41,000 nt of DNA from Haliea sp. GTDB lineage: Bacteria; Pseudomonadota; Gammaproteobacteria; Pseudomonadales; Halieaceae. Location of the stretch: contig JADJAL010000045.1 in NCBI GenBank assembly GCA_016704305.1, positions 1 through 41,000 on the forward strand. The letters run 5' to 3'. The translations under genes and the position numbers were made by a program. Positions 36,049-41,000 of the stretch are shown here, piece after piece. Numbering within the stretch: the first letter of the stretch is position 1; each line of letters opens with the position of its first letter. A model generated the notes under the pieces. That model saw nothing but the letters and a program-made list of their open reading frames with translations, searched no databases and was not told the DNA's origin.

Positions 36049-36540
36049 TTATCTGCTGCCTTCAATGGCAGCAATAACCGCGCACAAGTTCTCGCGCATG
36101 GCATCCTCGGAAGCTATTTGTCCGAATGAACTTGAAAATTTCAGGCTCACATCCAAACCGCTTGGAACTTGTTCAAAAATTGCTACGAATTGAGCATCAT
36201 CTTGACTGTTTCGGCCCGCGATTACCTTGTTAGATGCAACCAGCAACCCACCTTCACGATCCATGGTCGCAATGTTCAGTCCATCTTGAGCAAGCTTTTT
36301 GCTTGCGCGAGTCATGGCCTCAGCCTTGGGAACTCCCGCAACAATCGCATGCGTCCTATAGTCTTTTCCGCTCAGACTTATTGCAGAACCTTCGATTTTG
36401 AAGTTTTTAACGCACTCTCTTGTATCAGTCGAGGCTCCTCCAGCAGATGAACTGGAGTTTTGAGTTTGCATCGTGCCAGTACAGCCAGTGAGCAGTACCC
36501 ATGCCGCGCCGAAAATTGAGACCATAATTACTTTTTTCAT
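36049..36540 (-). CDS. putative lipoprotein
   Basis: A 163-residue protein with a lipoprotein signal MKKVIMVSIFGAAWVLLTGC, lipidation at Cys20. A Ser/Gly-rich linker (SSSSAGGASTD) leads to a folded part with VKNFKIEGSAISLSGKDYRT, AMTRASKKLAQDGLNIATMD and SGLDVSLKFSSSFGQIASED. I do not recognise the family. Intact, with ATG 12 bases after the stop of a small secreted-peptide frame. Envelope location is inferred from the lipobox. Confidence 0.8.
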   Translation of the reverse strand: MKKVIMVSIFGAAWVLLTGCTGTMQTQNSSSSAGGASTDTRECVKNFKIEGSAISLSGKDYRTHAIVAGVPKAEAMTRASKKLAQDGLNIATMDREGGLLVASNKVIAGRNSQDDAQFVAIFEQVPSGLDVSLKFSSSFGQIASEDAMRENLCAVIAAIEGSR

Positions 36541-36551
36541 ACAACCCCTTA

Positions 36552-36656
36552 TTATTTTGCTGAGTTTAAAATCGATCCCCAGTCGAACACCTTGCCATCA
36601 GCGGATGGGAGCAAGCTGTGACAAGCAAGGACAACCAGAAGGTAAAGGATTTTCAT
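36552..36656 (-). CDS. 34-residue peptide with signal-like N-terminus
   Basis: ATG 36656 is preceded by AAGGAAGAG about eight bases upstream. The product starts MKILYLLVVLACHSLLPSAD and ends KVFDWGSILNSAK. The hydrophobic start looks like a secretion signal, leaving about 15 residues if cleaved after SA. It ends 11 bases before the lipoprotein ATG on the same strand, so co-transcription is likely. It could also be a remnant of a longer gene. Confidence 0.4.
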   Translation of the reverse strand: MKILYLLVVLACHSLLPSADGKVFDWGSILNSAK

Positions 36657-36805
36657 GGTGCGGCTCTTCCTTGAACAGTGACGGGCACAGGCTGAAGGCG
36701 AAGCCGATCAGCGCCATCGCCAAAAATTGTTATTTGATTAAGTGAAGCACACTATCTTTAGGTTATCAAATCAATAGTGGAAAATAATTTTCCCTGGCAG
36801 ACGAA

Positions 36806-36837
36806 TGCCGCGCTCGCCTGAAAGGCCGGTCCCAGGT
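36806..36837 (+). repeat. 32-bp repeat, copy 2
   Basis: Matches 35414-35445 at 31 of 32 positions, same orientation, 1.39 kb apart. Confidence 0.8.
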
Positions 36838-37024
36838 GACTGCGGTTCGCCGCTCGCGTCCAACGTTCTGCTATTGGAAAACGCGCACTCGACGTCTCCA
36901 GAAATCCAAAATTCCAGAATTCCAGAAACCGCAGATTCCCGGCCTACTCCCATCTGACGCTCGCCTCGGAAATCCCCCCGAGCCAATATGCGGCTCTCTC
37001 CTCAGGCCCAGATCGGCCACCTCT

Positions 37025-37100
37025 CGGCAAATCCTGGGCAGGGGCATGGGTGAGGTCATGGGGTGAGTCGGCGGAGTGCCTGAAGCACAGGGGTGGTGAA
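37025..37100 (+). repeat. repeat D, copy 1
   Basis: Begins CGGCAAATCCTG and contains GGGGCATGGGTGAGGTCATG followed by GGG; matches 40184-40260 in the same orientation with scattered changes. Confidence 0.75.
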
Positions 37101-37199
37101 GCGAAACTGACCATTCAATTCGCCTAGCCATTCAAGTTTCCATGTCATCGGCAACCCAACTGCACGGGCGGCCTCACCCTTCCCACAAAATCACAAACA

Positions 37200-37289
37200 A
37201 CCCGACGCACTCGACGCACCCGTCGCCAAATGAACGACAGTAGACCATGCGGGTTATGACCTGCGTCGAGTGCGTCAGGTTCGTCGAGT
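37200..37289. repeat. inverted array of 8-bp units, copy C3
   Basis: Left half ACCCGACG-c-ACTCGACG-c-ACCCGTCG (37200-37225), right half CGTCGAGT-g-CGTCAGGT-t-CGTCGAGT (37264-37289), a strict 9-bp period, separated by 38 bases. Preceded by TCCCACAAAATCAC, similar to the flank of C2. Confidence 0.85.
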
Positions 37290-37867
37290 ATTCCTTGATA
37301 AAGTTTGCCCCGGGGTAAGTCCCCCTTTGATGCTGCATTCAACATCAGGTCTGCACGGAAACTTTTTGAGATTTTATTAAACCCCTCACCCGAAATTCCG
37401 GGATGATGATCGAGATCTATCCAGAGTGCCCCAGGTTGTGCGTCTGTGGATCACTTCTATCATGGCATTACCCCAGCCATGCCCAGAGTTGTTCACTTAC
37501 CTAGGCACATTCTGGGGGACAGAGGGAAGGGCTGTGCAGGGTTGCGGCGAGATAGAAAAGTTTGTGCGGAAGTGCGAGGGGCATTCCCCGCTTACATAAA
37601 AGGAGAGTACAGCCTTCCTTGGCCGCGCTCCTCGACATTATCGTCACGTGTAAAAAGTCAATTCTATAAACGAAAGTTTAGAAAGATCGTGTATATCCAG
37701 AAAGTGTGACCTAAGTCCGTTTTGAGCCGCCTTGTGACAGCACAGCTATCAATCGATAAATGACCTCTACGGACAAAACCTGACATTCAGGCCAGCTAAT
37801 CTTTCCACTTATTCTAGAATCCAATCGTACGAGGGGCATCACTACCCTCCCAAAAAATCACTGATGA

Positions 37868-37935
37868 ACCCGACGCACTCGACGACCTGACGGGATCCAG
37901 GCACTGCGAACGTCGAGTCGTCAGGTACGTCGGGT
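37868..37935. repeat. inverted array of 8-bp units, copy C2
   Basis: Left half ACCCGACG-c-ACTCGACG-ACCTGACG (37868-37892), right half CGTCGAGT-CGTCAGGT-a-CGTCGGGT (37911-37935), 18-base spacer. Like C1, it is followed by GGCTTGCTACCCCAC. Confidence 0.85.
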
Positions 37936-38101
37936 ATTTCTGTGGCTTGCTACCCCACCCTGTTTGGGGATCACACCTGGGCTCTGGGGCTTCTGGGGTT
38001 CTGCCGTTAGAGATGTCATCATGAGCAAACGGCCCCCGAAAGAGCCCTGCGCTTGCTATCAAAACAGTTGGGGCGGGTGGACGGCTTCGATATTGAATGG
38101 C

Positions 38102-38749
38102 TTAAGCGTGTTTCATTCTGCGGCGTCGACTGTAACCAAGAGCTATGAGGGAGAGTCCCATCAGAGGTAACGTGGCAGGGACAGGGGCCTCCGTTGGGGG
38201 CTCCTCATCCAAATCCCGATAAAACCACCCTCCCAACCATGAGTACTGATCATCACGATCTAAATCAAAAAGGGAAGTTACATAATCACAACACCAGAAA
38301 AGATTGGAACCCGCTTGGGGCCTAAGCGCTGTGCCTCTATTCGTCGTGCTGCGCGCCCAACCGATTAGGGCTTCGTGATAGGACAAGTTTAATGTGCTCG
38401 CAAACCCTGCGGCAGTGAACAATGGGTAAACGGTATAGAGGGGTAGATATAAGTCTTGGTCAGGGCCTGGGCCTAAAAGCGTCTGACCGATGATGAAGTT
38501 GAAAAGGGAATTCGTGTCCTCCACCGACGCCCATGTCCACGACTGCATATTAGGCTGTGCTCCCAGAGCGTCGGCATTACAGTTGCCTGTCGAGCTATCG
38601 CAGACGCCAGAGATATCGTTCCAAGTGAGATTGACGAAATCAACAGGCTGTAACCACTCCCTCCCATCGACGGTGACGGGCATAGCACCTGCCGATCCAG
38701 CCCAGCCAAACGCCAGCACTACCAATAACCTACCAATTAACCTTGACAT
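38102..38749 (-). CDS. secreted protein with PEP-CTERM-type sorting signal
   Basis: A 215-residue protein with a signal peptide (MSRLIGRLLVVLAFGWAGSA) and a tripartite C-terminus: VPATLPLMGLSLIALGY then RRRR, i.e. a VPxxL motif, one membrane segment and a basic tail, as cut by exosortase systems. The middle part (REWLQPVDFVNLTWNDISG, SWTWASVEDTNSLFNFIIG) resembles other PEP-CTERM proteins of unknown role. No exosortase or EPS genes are nearby, so sorting would depend on genes elsewhere. It appears intact and has its own upstream space facing the nuclease gene. Confidence 0.8.
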   Translation of the reverse strand: MSRLIGRLLVVLAFGWAGSAGAMPVTVDGREWLQPVDFVNLTWNDISGVCDSSTGNCNADALGAQPNMQSWTWASVEDTNSLFNFIIGQTLLGPGPDQDLYLPLYTVYPLFTAAGFASTLNLSYHEALIGWARSTTNRGTALRPQAGSNLFWCCDYVTSLFDLDRDDQYSWLGGWFYRDLDEEPPTEAPVPATLPLMGLSLIALGYSRRRRMKHA

Positions 38750-38950
38750 CCTTTTTCTCCGAGAATTTATCCGTTCTCACAGTAGAGAGGTAAAATGCAG
38801 ACAATGTCAATGGTATCGAGGTGAAGTAGGCAGTTGGCTACAGTCAGGTGGGGCAGACGACTCCCCGTCAACCCACAACTTACTGGTTTTAGGCGGCCGC
38901 GTGTTATACGGTCGGGTCCGTATACTTAACCGTCCGGCAAAGGAAAAGAA

Positions 38951-39970
38951 ATGCAGACTGTCTTTAGCCACATAGTTCAAAAGCGATTTTCTCAGGTGAA
39001 CGAAGATGTCGCCACCGATGCGCTTGCATTTATCCTTCATTCCAGCGAGTCCGCACGAAATGGCATGATTAAACTTCTTCGCGGCATAGTTCCAAACATG
39101 CCGGACCTCCAATTTCGTACTCAGCAGACTGAGGGCGGTATACGCCCAGACATGTGGGGATATGATCAAAAGCAAGCCGCGAGTCTTCCATTGAAAACAA
39201 GTTTTGGGCAGGTTTGACTGAGAATCAGCCTATCCCGCACCTGAAGAAGTTAGCCGATTATGAACAACCAACTGTACTCCTGGTGGTAGTGCCGGAAGCA
39301 CGCGAACAGACTCTGTGGCGTGAACTTAGCCGTAGACTTAGTAATGACAACATTACTGCAATAAATAGAGAAAATAGCGCTGGAATCGTTCAAAGCATCA
39401 CGACGGAGTGTGGCCCGATACTCGCGCTCACATCATGGAGCAAGTTGCTATCAGCCCTGGAGCTTGAAGTCGCAGATGATAGAGCCGCAAGTGATCTTCT
39501 TCAGTTGAGGGCGCTATGCGAAGCTGCTGATAGTGAGGCTTTCTTGCCAGTATCTTCAGAAGAGCTCTCAGATCAACGTGCGCCAGCATTCATCCTGCAA
39601 TTGAATACCGTAGTGCAGGCTGCGGTAGAGTTGGCGATCACGGAAGGTGTGTTAAGTATCAAACGTCTCAATCCGCAGGCATCCTGGGATCGAATCGGAC
39701 GCTATGCAAGATTGTCGGGTGAGCAAGGTGTTGGGATGTGGATTGGAATTCATTTCGGACTATGGAAAAAGCATGGCGGAACCCCGATTTGGTTGTTTTT
39801 TTCGCAAGAATCATTTAGCCGTTCTGCCGAAGTGCGACCCTTGCTCGAACCTTGGGCTTCAAAGGAAGGTGTTTTTACTATCTACCAAAATGGCGACTAT
39901 GCCGGTTGCCATTGACATCGAGTGGTGTTGGCAAGGGCAGTCATCAGAAAGATTGTGGATCGTCTAAAGG
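38951..39970 (+). pseudogene. PD-(D/E)XK nuclease family protein, several frameshifts
   Basis: Starts at ATG 38951 after AAAGGAAAAG: MQTVFSHIVQKRFSQVNEDV, then TQQTEGGIRPDMWGYD, which supplies the Pro-Asp of the PD-(D/E)XK motif. An indel near 39165 leads to KSKPRVF, another at about 39188 (extra C) to IENKFWAGLTENQP, whose Glu-x-Lys completes the catalytic site, then LADYEQPTVLLVVVPEAREQ and the long frame to 39915. The tail continues out of frame (VAIDIE near 39905, AVIRKIVDRLKELQR near 39940-39975). Four or more indels mean an inactive gene. Such nucleases are typical of defence and mobile regions; the target is unknown. Confidence 0.65.
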
Positions 39971-40064
39971 AATTGCAGAGGTTTTGTCCAGCCTTAACCC
40001 GAAACCGACAGGCTCCGAGAATTCATAATTCGAGACTGTAAAAATTTCTATGTAACCGCCTGAG

Positions 40065-40190
40065 TTAGACATAGTTGATCAGCCGGTCTTCGAAGTCGAT
40101 CATAAACCGGTTGAGTGCTGCTTTCCAATTCCGGATCGGCATCGTCCATTTCTTTGATGCCTCCCTGATTGCCAGATACCACGCGGCAAA
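40065..40190 (-). mobile_element. IS256-family transposase C-terminal fragment
   Basis: The minus-strand frame ending at 40065 encodes YLAIREASKKWTMPIRNWKA then ALNRFMIDFEDRL, the characteristic end of IS256 (mutator-type) transposases. Only about 40 residues survive; the catalytic DDE part is gone. The fragment abuts repeat D2. Confidence 0.8.
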
Positions 40191-40260
40191 TCCTGAGCGG
40201 GGCATGGGTGAGGTCATGGGGCGAATCGGCGAGGCACCTGGGAGCGCGGGGTGGCTAAGG
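40184..40260 (+). repeat. repeat D, copy 2
   Basis: Second copy of the sequence at 37025-37100 (CGGCAAATCCTG, GGCATGGGTGAGGTCATGGG). It joins the IS256 fragment, overlapping it by a few bases; copy 1 has no IS256 sequence beside it. Confidence 0.75.
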
Positions 40261-40298
40261 GCGACGATCAAGCCACCACTTTTTGGCTTTATTATTTC

Positions 40299-40825
40299 TT
40301 AGGGTGCCGGCGGCAGGTAGGAAAGCGTCTGGCGGATCATGTCGTCAACATACCCAATAGCAGCGTTCATGCTCGGGCGGTAGAGCGTCGGGTGTGCACA
40401 CTGGTTGCGCAGGGATAGCTGGCCATCAAGCTATTCACGGTTGCGCTGTAGTTATGAATTTCACGTCCTTCCTACAGTCAAGAACTGAGCCTCAGCATAC
40501 GTCTCTTTCAGATCCGCGAGGTCACTTGAATGTCCATTTGTGCGATAGATCGAATGTCCGCTTCATGCTTCTGAAAACATACTTCCGAGAACACATGAAA
40601 ATGTCCGGCCCAAGCAAGTACGATTCCGGATCTGTACAACTTCCATTCGAGGCAAGAGATAGCCTCGCCGAAATAATCCTGCACGTCGACTGGTGTGCCC
40701 GATAGGCCCTTGGAGAGATCCTCCAAAAGCACAATTCGTGAGGCGGCACTTTCGTGCTTCGATAACGCATTGTGTGCCGCTCGGCGGGCCTTGCTAACCC
40801 GAGCGGTCCAATCTTCCAGCCCCAT
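40299..40825 (-). pseudogene. HEPN-domain protein (Rx4H motif), frameshifted
   Basis: From ATG 40825, three bases after the upstream gene's stop, the frame gives MGLEDWTARVSKARRAAHNA, VDVQDYFGEAISCLEWKLYR and SGIVLAWAGHFHVFSE, a helical pattern as in HEPN proteins. After about 40560 the sequence continues in other frames: DLADLKETYAEAQFLTVGR near 40470-40530, then SLRNQCAHPTLYRPSMNAAI and a stop at 40299-40301. RNQCAH is an Arg-x4-His motif, the RNase centre of HEPN domains (Arg at 40407-40409, His at 40392-40394). Restored size is about 175 residues. Likely half of a defence or toxin-antitoxin pair; now broken. Confidence 0.6.
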
Positions 40826-40828
40826 GGG

Positions 40829-41000
40829 TCAATCCTTCGGACTGAGGAGGTGCTCCCGGAGAGCCTTGAACAACTTCTCGTACACCTCGGCGTTCTCGGT
40901 TTCTGGAAGGTGAAGCTGAATATTGATTGCAATTTGCGGCGTAAGATTTGGGGCAGCGAGAATCGTCAGCAACGGCGGGATCACCGTTACCGCTTCATTT
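40829..41000 (-). CDS. C-terminal end of an unidentified protein paired with the HEPN gene
   Basis: Partial: the minus-strand frame is open to the window edge and stops at 40829-40831. The visible 56 residues include TILAAPNLTPQIAINIQLHL, PETENAEVYEKLFKALREHL and LSPKD. The INIQLHLPET-x-VYEKLFKALREHL ending reminds me of DUF5343-type proteins, but this is a weak call. TGA-CCC-ATG spacing to the HEPN gene implies a two-gene operon. Confidence 0.55.
   Translation of the reverse strand, partial: NEAVTVIPPLLTILAAPNLTPQIAINIQLHLPETENAEVYEKLFKALREHLLSPKD

Larger units (their letters stand above)
36657..38101. other. gene-free stretch with four repeat elements
   Basis: About 1.4 kb with no supported gene; the short frames have no recognisable domain. 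It contains the second 32-bp repeat (36806-36837), AATTCCAGA-rich text (36900-36930), repeat D1 (37025-37100) and inverted 8-mer arrays C3 and C2. Confidence 0.55.

Noticed and set aside
35804..37935. 8-mer arrays as CRISPR or integron attC sites
   Set aside because: Units are only 8 bp without regular spacers, no cas genes are present, and the GTTRRRY / RYYYAAC core sites of attC are absent.
36657..38101. Several 60-90 codon frames in the repeat-rich desert
   Set aside because: No domain, no convincing ribosome-binding sites, and they run across repeats such as the 8-mer arrays.

Overview
The window is most likely from a gammaproteobacterium of the Cellvibrionales/Pseudomonas kind. This rests on conserved gene order and not on any search: amgK-murU divergent from lptD-surA-pdxA, then rsmA-apaG-apaH-cca; tsaD divergent from rpsU-yqeY-dnaG-rpoD; and trpE preceded by a Trp-codon leader. 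The backbone (about 5.3-31.1 kb) is GC-rich and densely coding. The flanks (1-5.25 kb and 31.15-41 kb) are accessory DNA full of broken genes, and the right flank is visibly AT-richer with long gene-free stretches.

Left flank (1-5254): the end of a decayed integrative conjugative element. It holds an AbiEi-type antitoxin fragment, a MobH/TraI_2 relaxase, an AlbA_2 protein and a P4-type tyrosine integrase, all with frameshifts or stops. The element ends inside trpG: the first eight codons of trpG lie directly after trpE, then the sequence becomes foreign.

Backbone: trpE is preceded by a promoter, a 22-residue leader peptide ending Trp-Arg-Trp and an attenuator. Next comes a gene-free block with three large hairpins that share one loop but have different arms, then rpe (two apparent frameshifts), murU and amgK (cell-wall recycling), and lptD-surA-pdxA (outer-membrane biogenesis and vitamin B6). 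A two-gene polysaccharide-type ABC exporter sits on the opposite strand before rsmA-apaG-apaH-cca. folK-folB-tsaD face rpsU-yqeY-dnaG-rpoD. Two more hairpins of the same design lie between yqeY and dnaG. An NDH-2 with an extra C-terminal cNMP-type domain, a double cupin and a cytochrome P450 lead to a CAU-anticodon tRNA.

Right flank (31.15-41 kb): a short duplicate of the tRNA anticodon arm, a membrane acyltransferase, a broken serine hydrolase, a frameshifted methyltransferase, a lipoprotein with a tiny secreted peptide in front, a PEP-CTERM-type protein, a broken PD-(D/E)XK nuclease, an IS256 transposase tail and a decayed HEPN gene behind the end of another gene. The spacers contain several repeat families, including arrays of 8-bp units in inverted halves.

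The most novel-looking signal is the hairpin superfamily: five intergenic elements with nearly invariant loops and variable but fully complementary arms. Two of them differ by six compensatory base-pair changes.
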